From assembly GCA_946482335.1 (NCBI GenBank), contig CAMLRG010000108.1:1-17984 (forward strand): a stretch of 17,984 nucleotides of DNA, given 5' to 3'. Under the pieces are notes generated by a model. That model was given only the letters and a program-made list of their open reading frames with translations, was not told the DNA's origin and made no database searches. The position numbers were made by a program, and so were the translations under genes. How positions within the stretch are numbered: position 1 is the stretch's first letter; each line of letters opens with the position of its first letter. Positions 1 to 8,213 of the stretch are shown in pieces. The stretch is from an uncultured Duganella sp. GTDB taxonomy: Bacteria; Pseudomonadota; Gammaproteobacteria; Burkholderiales; Burkholderiaceae.

Positions 1-1031
<1,031 letters not shown>

Positions 1032-1045
1032 ACAAGGAGACAGCA

Positions 1046-1828
1046 ATGCAGGACAAACCATTGACCATCGCCGGCAAGCAATACGGCTCGCGCCTGCTGG
1101 TAGGCAGCGGCAAATACAAGGACTTGCCGCAAACGCGCGAAGCGACGCTGGCGGCCGGCGCCGAGATCATCACGGTGGCGATCCGCCGCGTCAACATCGG
1201 CCAGGACCCGCAGGCGCCCAGCCTGCTGGACTATGTGCCGCCGCATGAATTCACCATCCTGCCCAACACGGCCGGCTGCTACACTGCCAAGGACGCGGTC
1301 TACACGCTGCAGATGGCGCGCGAACTCCTGAATGGCCACAAGCTGGTCAAGCTGGAAGTGCTGGGCGACGAGAAAACCCTGTTCCCCAATATGCCGGAAA
1401 CGTTGGCCGCGGCGCGCGAGCTGGTGCGCGACGGCTTCGACGTGATGGTCTATTGCAGCGACGACCCGATCCAGGCGCGTATGCTGGAAGACATCGGCTG
1501 CTGCGCGGTGATGCCGCTGGCTTCCCTGATCGGCTCGGGCATGGGCATCCTCAACCCGTGGAACCTGTCGCTGATCATCGAGCAAGCCCGGGTGCCGGTG
1601 CTGGTCGACGCCGGCGTCGGCACCGCCAGCGACGCCGCCATCGCCATGGAGCTGGGCTGCGACGGCGTCCTGATGAATAGCGCCATCGCGGCGGCGGGCG
1701 ATCCGGTGCGCATGGCACGCGCGATGCGGCTGGCGGTGCAGGCCGGGCGCGAAGCCTACCTGGCCGGGCGCATGCCGCGCCGTTTCGCCGCCTCGCCTTC
1801 GTCGCCGATGGCGGGGAGGCTGGCATGA
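1046..1828 (+). CDS. thiG: Thiazole synthase ThiG
   Basis: A TIM-barrel enzyme of 260 residues that condenses deoxyxylulose 5-phosphate, dehydroglycine and the sulfur of ThiS thiocarboxylate into the thiamine thiazole phosphate. The motif LVKLEVLGD carries K102, the lysine expected to form the Schiff base with the sugar. The C-terminal half has the phosphate-binding segments [14 protein letters not shown] and GVLMNSAIA. The start at 1046 is supported by AAGGAGA about 5 bases upstream. The gene overlaps thiD by 4 bases. Dehydroglycine normally comes from glycine through ThiO in aerobes, or from tyrosine through ThiH; neither gene is in the window. Confidence 0.96.
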   Translation: MQDKPLTIAGKQYGSRLLVGSGKYKDLPQTREATLAAGAEIITVAIRRVNIGQDPQAPSLLDYVPPHEFTILPNTAGCYTAKDAVYTLQMARELLNGHKLVKLEVLGDEKTLFPNMPETLAAARELVRDGFDVMVYCSDDPIQARMLEDIGCCAVMPLASLIGSGMGILNPWNLSLIIEQARVPVLVDAGVGTASDAAIAMELGCDGVLMNSAIAAAGDPVRMARAMRLAVQAGREAYLAGRMPRRFAASPSSPMAGRLA

Positions 1829-2715
1829 GCGACCGGCCCTGCGTGCTGGTGTTTTCCGGCGCCGACCCCTCAGGCGGCGCCGGCATGGCGGCCGACATCC
1901 AGGCCATCAGCGCCATGGGCGCGCATGCGCTGCCGGTGCTGACCGCCATCACGGTGCAGGACAATAACCGCGTGCATGCGGTGCTGCCGGTGGCGCCGGA
2001 AGTGCTGCTGCAACAGGCGCGCACCCTGCTGGCGCAAGTGCCGGTGGCGGCGGTGAAGATCGGCATCCCGGGCAGCGCCGAGAATGCGCAGGCGATCGCC
2101 ACGCTGATCGGCGAGCTGCGCGCCACGCACCGCCAGGCCGCCGGCGCGGCACCGGGCTGGGCGCAGCGCCTGTACAGCGATCCGCCGGTGGTGCTGGACC
2201 CGGTACTGCGCAGCGGCCACGGCGACGCGCTGGGCCGCGATGACGCGGTGCAGGCGCTGGCGCCGCTGCTGCCGCTGGCGACCCTGATCACGCCCAACGG
2301 CCCGGAAGCGGCGGCCCTGGCCGCTGCCGCCGCGCGCCATCGCGTGGCGCCGCGTGCCGCGCTGCCCGAGGTGGCGCCCATCTGGCACGGCACCGCCCAT
2401 GGCGATGCGCTGGCCCATGCGCGCATGCTGCGCGGCCTGGGTTGCGGCCATGTGCTGGTGACCGGCGGCCACGACGAGGGCAGCGAGGTGGTGATCAACC
2501 GCTGGCTGGGGCCGGAGCGCCAGCAGAACTGGAGCTGGCCGCGCCTGGCCGGCAGTTTCCACGGCAGCGGCTGCACGCTGGCGGCCGCCGCCGCAGCCCT
2601 GCTGGCGCTGGGCAACCCGATGGCGCAAGCCTTGGCCAAGGCGCAAGGTTACACCCAGCGCACGCTGGCCGCCGCCTACGCCATCGCGCCCGGCCAGCGC
2701 ATCCCGCAGCGATAA
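1825..2715 (+). CDS. thiD: Hydroxymethylpyrimidine / phosphomethylpyrimidine kinase ThiD
   Basis: A ribokinase-fold kinase of 296 residues that phosphorylates hydroxymethylpyrimidine phosphate to the pyrophosphate used by ThiE. The N-terminal signature [17 protein letters not shown] is at residues 11-27, and the C-terminal catalytic loop [10 protein letters not shown] at 245-254 includes C250 in the conserved GSGC anion-hole motif. It is about 30 residues longer than the usual 265, with extra alanine-rich sequence around residues 165-180. The start ATG overlaps the thiG stop (ATGA), and thiE starts 9 bases after its stop, so it sits inside the thi operon. Most members have a GSDSGGGAG motif; GADPSGGAG here is a mild variant. 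Confidence 0.93.
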   Translation: MSDRPCVLVFSGADPSGGAGMAADIQAISAMGAHALPVLTAITVQDNNRVHAVLPVAPEVLLQQARTLLAQVPVAAVKIGIPGSAENAQAIATLIGELRATHRQAAGAAPGWAQRLYSDPPVVLDPVLRSGHGDALGRDDAVQALAPLLPLATLITPNGPEAAALAAAAARHRVAPRAALPEVAPIWHGTAHGDALAHARMLRGLGCGHVLVTGGHDEGSEVVINRWLGPERQQNWSWPRLAGSFHGSGCTLAAAAAALLALGNPMAQALAKAQGYTQRTLAAAYAIAPGQRIPQR

Positions 2716-2724
2716 GGAGCAAGC

Positions 2725-3348
2725 ATGCAAGGACTTTACCTGGTCACCCCCAACTGGGACGACACCGACCAACTGCTGGCCGTCACCGAGCAGGCGCTGC
2801 GCGCCGGCGTGGCGCTGCTGCAATACCGCCACAAGGACGCCAGCCCGGCGCTGCGGCGCATCCAGGGCGGCGCGCTGCGCGAGCTGTGCCACCAGTACGG
2901 CGTGCCGTTCCTGGTCAACGACCACGTGGCGCTGTGCCGTGAACTGGGCGCTGACGGCGTGCACCTGGGCGGCACCGACGCGCCGCTGGCCGAAGTGCGC
3001 GCCATGCTGGGGCCCAACAAGCTGATTGGCGCCTCCTGTTACGGCGAGCTGGCGCGCGCCCAGGCAGCGCAGGCGGCCGGTGCCAGCTATGTCGCCTTCG
3101 GCGGCTTTTACCCGTCGCGGGTCAAGCAATATGCCGTGACCACGCGGCCCGACATCCTGCGCCACGCGCGCGAAGCGATCGGCCTGCCGCTGTGCGTGAT
3201 CGGCGGCATGACACCGGACAATGCCGCGCCGCTGGTGGCCGCCGGCGCGCACCTGGTGGCGGCCATCAGCAGTGTTTACCTGGCCGACGACGCGGCGGCT
3301 GCGGTGCGGGAATTTCAGACTATAATCGGCCCATTGCCATCGCCATAA
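2725..3348 (+). CDS. thiE: Thiamine-phosphate synthase ThiE
   Basis: A TIM-barrel enzyme of 207 residues that joins hydroxymethylpyrimidine pyrophosphate and thiazole phosphate to give thiamine phosphate. Family landmarks are LLQYRHKD (31-38, binding the pyrimidine pyrophosphate), LVNDHVALC (63-71), DGVHLGGTD (77-85) and the phosphate-binding C-terminal part CVIGGMTPDN (157-166). The start is supported by AAGGAG 5 bases upstream. It is the last thi gene; the next gene begins 12 bases after its stop and may be read through. The segment around residue 128 (FYPSRVKQY) differs from the common FPTxTK form, but the rest is typical. Confidence 0.95.
   Translation: MQGLYLVTPNWDDTDQLLAVTEQALRAGVALLQYRHKDASPALRRIQGGALRELCHQYGVPFLVNDHVALCRELGADGVHLGGTDAPLAEVRAMLGPNKLIGASCYGELARAQAAQAAGASYVAFGGFYPSRVKQYAVTTRPDILRHAREAIGLPLCVIGGMTPDNAAPLVAAGAHLVAAISSVYLADDAAAAVREFQTIIGPLPSP
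3321..3326 (+). promoter_or_regulatory. Perfect TATAAT inside the end of thiE, possible internal promoter
   Basis: TATAAT lies 35 bases before the start of the ANTAR regulator gene and would start transcription near 3333, giving a 28-nt leader. An exact consensus hexamer is unusual in this GC-rich sequence. No recognisable -35 hexamer is found 16-18 bases upstream, so this is a weak inference. If real, the regulator could be expressed separately from the thi operon. Confidence 0.35.
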
Positions 3349-3360
3349 GGTTGCCGCCCA

Positions 3361-3990
3361 ATGAACGCCCAGCCTCCGCACAAGCGCCTGATCCTGATCG
3401 TGGACGACGATAAGATCCTGACCGAATTCCTGGGCGAGCTGCTGGCGCGCGCCGGCTACGACACCATGCTGGCCCATTCCTCCGACCAGGCGCTGGCCAT
3501 GATTGCCGAGCGTGAGCCGGACCTGGCGCTGCTCGATATCCACATGCCAGGCATGTCGGGGCTGGAGCTGGCCAAACAGCTCAACCGCAATACCTCGGTG
3601 CCCTTCATGTTCCTGTCCGGCCGCGGCGATGCCGACGCCGGCAAGCAGGCGGCGGCCTACGGGGCCGTGGGCTTCGTGGTCAAGCCGGTCGACGAGCAGC
3701 ACTTGATGCCGGCCTTCGAAGCGGGCCTGGCGCGCGCCGATGAAATCCGCCAGCTGCGCCGCACGGAAATCAACCTCAACGCCGCCCTGGCGGCCGGGCG
3801 CGAAACCAGCCTGGCGGTGGGCCTGCTGATGTGCAAGTACCAGACCGACCGCAATACCGCGTTCGAAGTGCTGCGCGACCATGCCCGCTCCAGCCGGCGC
3901 AAGATCAATGAGGTGGCCGACCAGCTGCTGGCGGCCGAGGAAATGTTGAACGGTTTGCATGCGGCGTTTAACGCACGCTTGAAAAAATAA
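3361..3990 (+). CDS. Response regulator with receiver and ANTAR RNA-binding domains
   Basis: A protein of 209 residues. Residues 10-125 form a receiver domain with the acidic pocket D15-D17, phosphoacceptor D59 in LALLDIHMPG, S86 in FLSGR and K108 in VVKPV. Residues about 130-200 match the ANTAR domain (as in AmiR and NasR): an entry coiled coil, then ETSLAVGLLMCKYQTDRNTA and a helix with RRKINEVADQLL. ANTAR proteins bind paired RNA hairpins when phosphorylated and prevent transcription termination. The gene starts 12 bases after thiE with only a weak ribosome site, so it may be part of the same transcript. No histidine kinase is present in the window, and the target RNAs are unknown; the leader just downstream is one candidate. 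Confidence 0.88.
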   Translation: MNAQPPHKRLILIVDDDKILTEFLGELLARAGYDTMLAHSSDQALAMIAEREPDLALLDIHMPGMSGLELAKQLNRNTSVPFMFLSGRGDADAGKQAAAYGAVGFVVKPVDEQHLMPAFEAGLARADEIRQLRRTEINLNAALAAGRETSLAVGLLMCKYQTDRNTAFEVLRDHARSSRRKINEVADQLLAAEEMLNGLHAAFNARLKK

Positions 3991-3999
3991 AACTTTTCG

Positions 4000-4053
4000 G
4001 CAAGTATGTCCTTGCAGTAGACTATGGCGGTGGGCCCCATCTTGCCCACTGCC
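4000..4053 (+). promoter_or_regulatory. Two hairpins in the leader of the receiver gene
   Basis: Hairpin A pairs GCAAG (4000-4004) with CTTGC (4011-4015) around a six-base loop, TATGTC. Hairpin B pairs 4026-4035 with 4044-4053 (10 pairs, one G-U) around the eight-base loop CCCATCTT. They are 10 bases apart. No T-run follows hairpin B, so it is not an ordinary terminator. Known ANTAR targets are two hexaloop hairpins with A at loop position 1 and G at position 4. Hairpin A has the G but not the A, and hairpin B has eight loop bases, so a match is not established. Confidence 0.45.
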
Positions 4054-4108
4054 GCACCCTCAAGCGGCCGCCCCTTCCATCGCGGCCCGTCACCTTCCTT
4101 CGGCCCAG

Positions 4109-4144
4109 CTCCGCCGACCATTTTCCTGCAGTGCGGAGAACCGC
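4109..4144 (+). promoter_or_regulatory. Ribosome-binding site inside alternative hairpins
   Basis: The Shine-Dalgarno sequence GGAGAA (4135-4140) of the receiver gene can be hidden in two ways: in the local hairpin GCGG (4133-4136) / CCGC (4141-4144) with a four-base loop, or by pairing GCGGAG (4133-4138) with CTCCGC (4109-4114). Both block the site in front of the ATG at 4148. This suggests translational control but is based on base pairing alone. Confidence 0.35.
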
Positions 4145-4147
4145 TTC

Positions 4148-4540
4148 ATGAACCAGTCTTTTGATTTGCATCCGGCGCCACGGGTGCTGCACGTCGATCC
4201 CGACGAGGATAGCGCGGTGGTGCTGGCAACCTTGCTGGCGCCGGAAATCCACGTGGTGCACGCCGCCACTTATGCCCAGGCCGAACGCTTGCTGGCCCAG
4301 GGCGAATTCGCGCTGCTGGTGATCGATCCCGACCTGCCGGACGGCGACGGCCACACCCTGGTGCGCGCCTTGCGCCAGCGCGACCAGTACACGCCCGTGC
4401 TGCTGTACTCGGCCAGCCAGCCCATGCTGCATCACCAGGCCCACGCCTTCCTGCCCAAGCCCTGGACTTCGCCGCGCCAGCTGTGGCGCACGGTGTCGCA
4501 CATGCTGGGGCTGGAGTCCATGCTGGCCATGAGAAGTTAA
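4148..4540 (+). CDS. Single-domain response regulator (receiver only)
   Basis: A protein of 130 residues made of one receiver domain and nothing more. Acidic pocket residues D17 and D19 are in LHVDPDED, the phosphoacceptor is D60 in [13 protein letters not shown]88 lies in LLYSAS and K104 in FLPKPW, so all catalytic positions are kept. Such proteins act by phosphorelay or by binding a partner and do not bind DNA directly. The start is set by GGAGAA 7 bases upstream. It follows the ANTAR regulator in the same direction after a structured 157-nt leader and precedes frmA by 37 bases. The cognate kinase is not in the window. The partner could be the upstream ANTAR protein's pathway, but that is only proximity. 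Confidence 0.85.
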   Translation: MNQSFDLHPAPRVLHVDPDEDSAVVLATLLAPEIHVVHAATYAQAERLLAQGEFALLVIDPDLPDGDGHTLVRALRQRDQYTPVLLYSASQPMLHHQAHAFLPKPWTSPRQLWRTVSHMLGLESMLAMRS

Positions 4541-4577
4541 GCTATGCTGTCGTCTTTATCACACACGGAGTGGCGCG

Positions 4578-5684
4578 ATGAAGACGAAAGCGGCAGTTGC
4601 ATGGAAGGCGGGCGCCCCGCTGACGATTGAAGAGGTCGAGCTGGAGGGCCCGCGCGCCGGCGAAGTGCTGGTGGAAATCAAGGCCACCGGCATTTGCCAC
4701 ACCGACCACTACACCTTGTCCGGCGCCGACCCGGAAGGCTTGTTCCCGGCCATCCTCGGCCACGAGGGTGCCGGCGTGGTGGTCGACGTCGGGCCCGGCG
4801 TCACCTCGCTGCGGCGCGACGACCATGTGATCCCGCTGTATACGCCGGAATGCCGGCAATGCAAGTTCTGCCTGTCGCGCAAGACCAACCTGTGCCAGGC
4901 CATCCGCGCCACCCAGGGCAAGGGCTTGATGCCGGACGGTTCCAGCCGCTTCTCGCTGGGCGGCCAGCCGCTGTTCCACTACATGGGCACCTCGACCTTT
5001 TCCAACTACATTGTGGTGCCGGAAATCGCGCTGGCCAAGATCCGCCCCGACGCGCCGTTCGACAAGGTGTGCTACATCGGCTGCGGCGTGACCACCGGCG
5101 TCGGCGCCGTGCTGTTTACCGCCAAGGTGGAGGCGGGCGCCAATGTGGTGGTGTTCGGCCTGGGCGGCATCGGCCTGAACGTGATCCAGGCCGCGAAAAT
5201 GGTGGGGGCCGACAAGATCATTGGGGTTGACATCAATCCGGCGCGCGAAGCGATGGCGCGCCAGTTCGGCATGACGCATTTCATCAACCCGCGCGAGGTG
5301 GAGAACGTGGTCGATGCGATCGTGCAGATGACCGATGGCGGGGCGGATTACAGTTTCGAATGCGTCGGCAACACCACCCTGATGCGCCAGGCGCTGGAGT
5401 GCTGCCACAAGGGATGGGGCAAGTCGATCGTGATCGGCGTGGCGGCGGCGGGGCAGGAAATTTCGACCCGGCCGTTCCAGTTGGTCACCGGGCGCCACTG
5501 GCTGGGGTCCGCCTTCGGCGGCGCGCGCGGCCGCACCGATGTGCCGAAGATCGTGGATTGGTATATGGAGGGCAAGCTCAAGATTGATGAGCTGATTACC
5601 CATACCTTGCCGCTGGCGCGTATCAATGAAGGGTTCGACTTGATGGAGCGGGGCGAGTCGATCCGTTCCGTGGTGGTGTACTGA
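4578..5684 (+). CDS. frmA: S-(hydroxymethyl)glutathione dehydrogenase (class III alcohol dehydrogenase)
   Basis: A zinc- and NAD-dependent dehydrogenase of 368 residues that oxidises the formaldehyde-glutathione adduct to S-formylglutathione in the cytoplasm. The catalytic zinc ligands are C40 in GICHTD, H62 in GHEGAG and C169 in GCGVTTG. The structural zinc cluster is C92, C95, C98 and C106. The Rossmann motif GLGGIG is at 194-199, with D218 likely binding the NAD ribose. Length and ends match FrmA/AdhC. The start is supported by GGAG 7 bases upstream. The usual partners frmR (repressor) and frmB (S-formylglutathione hydrolase) are not adjacent; a palindromic element begins at the last base of its stop codon. 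Confidence 0.96.
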   Translation: MKTKAAVAWKAGAPLTIEEVELEGPRAGEVLVEIKATGICHTDHYTLSGADPEGLFPAILGHEGAGVVVDVGPGVTSLRRDDHVIPLYTPECRQCKFCLSRKTNLCQAIRATQGKGLMPDGSSRFSLGGQPLFHYMGTSTFSNYIVVPEIALAKIRPDAPFDKVCYIGCGVTTGVGAVLFTAKVEAGANVVVFGLGGIGLNVIQAAKMVGADKIIGVDINPAREAMARQFGMTHFINPREVENVVDAIVQMTDGGADYSFECVGNTTLMRQALECCHKGWGKSIVIGVAAAGQEISTRPFQLVTGRHWLGSAFGGARGRTDVPKIVDWYMEGKLKIDELITHTLPLARINEGFDLMERGESIRSVVVY

Positions 5685-5796
5685 AAACCGCTAAACCGGT
5701 GTCTGACCCGAAGGGTCAGACACCGGCGTGCCGAAGCCGCAGACTGCGGAATTGACGGGGTCTGACCCTTGGGTCTGACCCCGGTTTACCGGTTTT
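5684..5796. repeat. Palindromic REP/MITE-like element with nested hairpins
   Basis: The outer arms 5684-5699 and 5781-5796 are inverted copies matching at 15 of 16 positions. Inside are three hairpins: 5696-5709 with 5713-5726 (14 perfect pairs, loop GAA), 5737-5741 with 5745-5749 (CCGCA/TGCGG), and 5757-5768 with 5771-5782 (11 of 12 pairs). The words GTCTGACCC and GGGTCTGACCC recur. The hairpins and outer arms overlap by a few bases, so they cannot all form at once. The shape fits a REP sequence of the kind mobilised by RAYT transposases, which is an inference; no transposase is present. The T-run at its right end means it may also terminate frmA transcription. Confidence 0.75.
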
Positions 5797-5892
5797 CAAG
5801 CAGCCCAGCCCGCCAAATCCCCCATCCATCGCAATTCCCCCACCGTCCCCGCCGCCGGCGGCTACATTAGCTCCAGCACCCCCGCACCCGCA

Positions 5893-5940
5893 TCTAGACA
5901 AAAAGTTCTAGACACAAAGATCTAGATCATTTAATCTAGA
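5893..5940. promoter_or_regulatory. Four TCTAGA boxes at exact 14-bp spacing (probable operator array)
   Basis: TCTAGA occurs at 5893, 5907, 5921 and 5935, each box 8 bases from the next. The first two intervals are similar (CAAAAAGT and CACAAAGA), so the array looks like a decayed 14-bp tandem repeat. The boxes overlap the probable promoter of the M56 peptidase gene, as expected for a repressor site. M56 proteins usually relieve a BlaI/MecI-type repressor, but known BlaI boxes resemble TACAnnTGTA and not this word, so the binding protein is unknown. Between the palindromic element and this array (5797-5892) I see only cytosine-rich sequence with a short palindrome at 5851-5862. Confidence 0.6.
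5909..5935 (+). promoter_or_regulatory. Candidate promoter of the M56 peptidase gene
   Basis: A -35-like TAGACA (5909-5914) and a -10-like TTTAAT (5930-5935) each match the sigma-70 consensus at five of six positions but are separated by a short 15-base spacer. The start would fall near 5942, 35 bases before the ATG. The elements are interleaved with TCTAGA boxes 2 to 4. Confidence 0.35.
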
Positions 5941-5976
5941 TTGCAAGGACGCCAAACAAGACCTGGAGCCGCCGCC

Positions 5977-8151
5977 ATGAGCAACCTGCTGAACGCTGTC
6001 ATCCCCGCCCTGGGCTGGTCCCTGCTGCATTTCCTGTGGCAAGGCTTGCTGATCGGCTGCGTGGCGGCGCTGGCCCTGCATGCGTTGCGCAATGCCCGGC
6101 CGCAGGCGCGTTACCTGGTGGCGTGCGGCGCGCTGCTGCTGTGCGCGGCGCTGCCGCTGGCCAATTTCGCCTGGCGCCTGGCCGACGCCGCCGACACCGG
6201 CTATGTGCTGCCGGCGCCGCTCGAAGCGGCTGCGGTGGCCGCCATCCCCGGCGCCGCCGACGGGCAGGGCGCCGAAACCGTGCTGGTCGACGTCGACGCC
6301 ATGGCTTCCTGGGAATACCAGCTGCGCCGCCAGATGCCCTGGCTGGTGCTGCTGTGGGCCGCCGGCGCCGCCCTGATGACGCTGCGCCTGTCGCTCGGCC
6401 TGCAATGGGTGCGGCGCCACACTCTGCCCAGCCATTACCACGCCGACCCGGCCTGGCAGGCGCGCGCCACGGCGCTGGCCCGGCGCATGGGCATTGCGCG
6501 ACCGGTGCGGCTGGGCGTGTCCGGCGACGCGCTGGACGGCCCGATCACCGCCGGCATCCTGCGCCCCATCGTGCTGCTGCCCGCCTCGCTGGTCAGCGGC
6601 ATGCCGCCCGAATTGCTGGAAGCGCTGCTGGCGCACGAGCTGGCCCACGTGCGGCGCCACGATTACCTGGTCAACCTGGTCCAGAGCGGCATCGAGATTT
6701 TCCTGTTTTACCACCCGAGCGTGTGGATGCTGTCGCACTGCATCCGCCGCGAACGGGAAGAGATTGCAGACGACTTGGCCGCAAGCACGCTCGGCGAACC
6801 GCGGCGCCTGGCACTTGCACTTTCCGAGCTGGACAAGCTCCAGTTCACCACCCCTGACTTTGCTGCCCCCGCGGCACACGGAGGAGACCTCATGTCCCGA
6901 ATCAAACGCCTGATCCGCCCCGCTGCACAACCGCTGAGCTGGAAGATGGCAACCCCCCTGTTAGGTATTTTTGCCGCCTGCGCCGCGCTGTATGCCCACG
7001 CGATGCCGCAAGCGGTCACGCTCCCGGCCGCCAGCGCCGTTGCCGCACCAGCGGCGCTGGCTGCGCCGGTCCCCGATGCGGCCGATGCGCCGGACGCCGC
7101 CCCGGCGCCGGAACCGTCGCCATCGCCATCGCCTTCGCCGCAAGTGCAGGTGAGCGCCCCCGATGACGCCGACGATGCCGAGCCGGCCCCGCCCGCGCCC
7201 CCGGCCCCGCCCGCACCGCTGGCGCCGCCGGCGCCGCCAGCCGCAGCGGACCTGGCCACCCCGCCGGCACCTCCCGCCGTGCCTGCCATGGCGGCCGACA
7301 TGCCGGCCCCGCCCAAGCCACCCAAGGCGCCCAAGCCACCGAAGCCGCCCAAGGAATTGAGTGGCTTCGAACGCGGCAGCCATATCTACCTGGATGACAG
7401 CAGCCGCACCGCCTACGCCATCGTACGCGACGGCCAGGAAGCGATGCAGGTGCATGGCCGCCGCGCCGACCTGACCGAAGCGCAGCGCCTGAAGCAGGAA
7501 ACCAAGGGCGACTTCATTTACGTGCGCAAGGAAGGCAAGGCCTACCTGATCCAGGATCCGGCCGTGCTGGCCAAGGTCAAGGAAGCCTGGCAGCCGGCCG
7601 AATCCCATGGCAAGAAACTGGAAGAGCAGGGCACGCTGATGGAAGCCCAGAGTAAGCAAGTGGAAGCCATCGGTGCGCAAATCGAGAAGGAAGTTGAAGC
7701 AGCCATGGGCAGCAAGGAACACCAGCGTGCCATGCGCGAAATGGAACGCGACGTCGAGCGCAAGATGGAAAAGGCGGCGCGCCAGCAAGAGCGCATCGGC
7801 CGCGCCATGGAGAAAGCCGGCCGCAAGATGGAGTTTGCGGACGACGCGACCCGTGCCCAGCTCCAACGCGACATGGAGGAATTGCGCAAGCAGATGGAAC
7901 CGCTGGCTGCCGAAATGGCGCGCCAGGGCAGTGAAATCGCCGCCCGCCACGCCGCACTGGCTGCGCGCCAGGCGCCGATGGCCGCCATGCATGCGCGCAT
8001 CGCCGAAGCGTCCAAGCCGCTGCATGAACTGGGCCGCAAGATGGGTGAGCTGGGGCGCGAACAGGGCCGCCTGTCGCGCGAAGCGGACAAGGCTTCGCGC
8101 GCCCTGATCGAGGAAGCCATCAGCAACGGCAGCGCCAAGCCGGTGATGTAA
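5977..8151 (+). CDS. M56 (BlaR1-type) membrane metallopeptidase with proline-rich and coiled-coil C-terminus
   Basis: A protein of 724 residues. Hydrophobic segments at about 10-37, 45-66 and 120-142 precede a zinc-protease domain with HELAH at 220-224 and a likely third ligand, E262, in REEIADD. A fourth segment lies at about 325-343. This is the BlaR1/MecR1 membrane layout, in which the protease relieves a BlaI-type repressor. The exported part is different: a Pro/Ala linker (about 366-460), a small KGDFIYVRKEGKAYLI segment near 510-525, then a charged helical region (540-712) likely to form coiled coils. No penicillin-binding domain is seen, so the signal is unknown. The ATG at 5977, with GGAG 8 bases upstream, is preferred to an in-frame TTG at 5941. 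No BlaI-type gene is adjacent. Confidence 0.85.
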   Translation: MSNLLNAVIPALGWSLLHFLWQGLLIGCVAALALHALRNARPQARYLVACGALLLCAALPLANFAWRLADAADTGYVLPAPLEAAAVAAIPGAADGQGAETVLVDVDAMASWEYQLRRQMPWLVLLWAAGAALMTLRLSLGLQWVRRHTLPSHYHADPAWQARATALARRMGIARPVRLGVSGDALDGPITAGILRPIVLLPASLVSGMPPELLEALLAHELAHVRRHDYLVNLVQSGIEIFLFYHPSVWMLSHCIRREREEIADDLAASTLGEPRRLALALSELDKLQFTTPDFAAPAAHGGDLMSRIKRLIRPAAQPLSWKMATPLLGIFAACAALYAHAMPQAVTLPAASAVAAPAALAAPVPDAADAPDAAPAPEPSPSPSPSPQVQVSAPDDADDAEPAPPAPPAPPAPLAPPAPPAAADLATPPAPPAVPAMAADMPAPPKPPKAPKPPKPPKELSGFERGSHIYLDDSSRTAYAIVRDGQEAMQVHGRRADLTEAQRLKQETKGDFIYVRKEGKAYLIQDPAVLAKVKEAWQPAESHGKKLEEQGTLMEAQSKQVEAIGAQIEKEVEAAMGSKEHQRAMREMERDVERKMEKAARQQERIGRAMEKAGRKMEFADDATRAQLQRDMEELRKQMEPLAAEMARQGSEIAARHAALAARQAPMAAMHARIAEASKPLHELGRKMGELGREQGRLSREADKASRALIEEAISNGSAKPVM
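6880..6894 (+). promoter_or_regulatory. Strong internal ribosome site and in-frame ATG within the M56 gene
   Basis: GGAGGAG (6880-6886) lies 5 bases before an ATG (6892-6894) that is in frame and encodes M306, just after the protease domain and just before the last membrane segment. Starting here would give a 419-residue protein with one membrane anchor, the proline-rich linker and the coiled coil but no protease. The match may be accidental, because Gly-Gly-Asp-Leu-Met codons produce it and the following SRIKRL segment looks like normal family sequence. Confidence 0.35.
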
Positions 8152-8160
8152 GCCCGGCGC

Positions 8161-8196
8161 CCCGCTGGCCGCTGCGCGCGCGGCGGCCACGGCGGG
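8161..8196. terminator. GC-rich hairpin between convergent genes
   Basis: CCCGC (8161-8165) pairs with GCGGG (8192-8196), and GGCCGC (8167-8172) pairs with GCGGCC (8183-8188), making a long stem with a small bulge. It lies in the 62 bases between the M56 gene and the minus-strand gene that converges on it. There is no T-run on either side, so a terminator role is only plausible. Confidence 0.3.
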
Positions 8197-8213
8197 CGGC
8201 GCACACGGCATGC

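Noticed and set aside
1870..3960. A 696-codon open frame on the minus strand opposite thiD, thiE and the ANTAR gene
   Set aside because: It has no recognisable domain, is rich in Gln/His/Arg/Ala as expected from the complement of GC-rich codons, and lies opposite clear known genes.
4000..4053. A classical ANTAR dual-hexaloop target
   Set aside because: The first loop lacks A at position 1 and the second loop has eight bases, so the known consensus is not met. It is kept only as a possible variant.
4026..4053. Rho-independent terminator after the ANTAR gene
   Set aside because: The stem is strong but is followed by GCACCCTC and no T-run.
5941..5976. A TTG start for the M56 protein 12 codons upstream
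   Set aside because: The ATG at 5977 has a good GGAG site at proper spacing, and the first membrane segment begins right after it. The TTG lies at the predicted transcription start.
7090..7355. Tandem repeat or CRISPR-like signal in the M56 gene
   Set aside because: It is the in-frame coding of a Pro/Ala/Ser-rich linker with no fixed repeat and spacer pattern.
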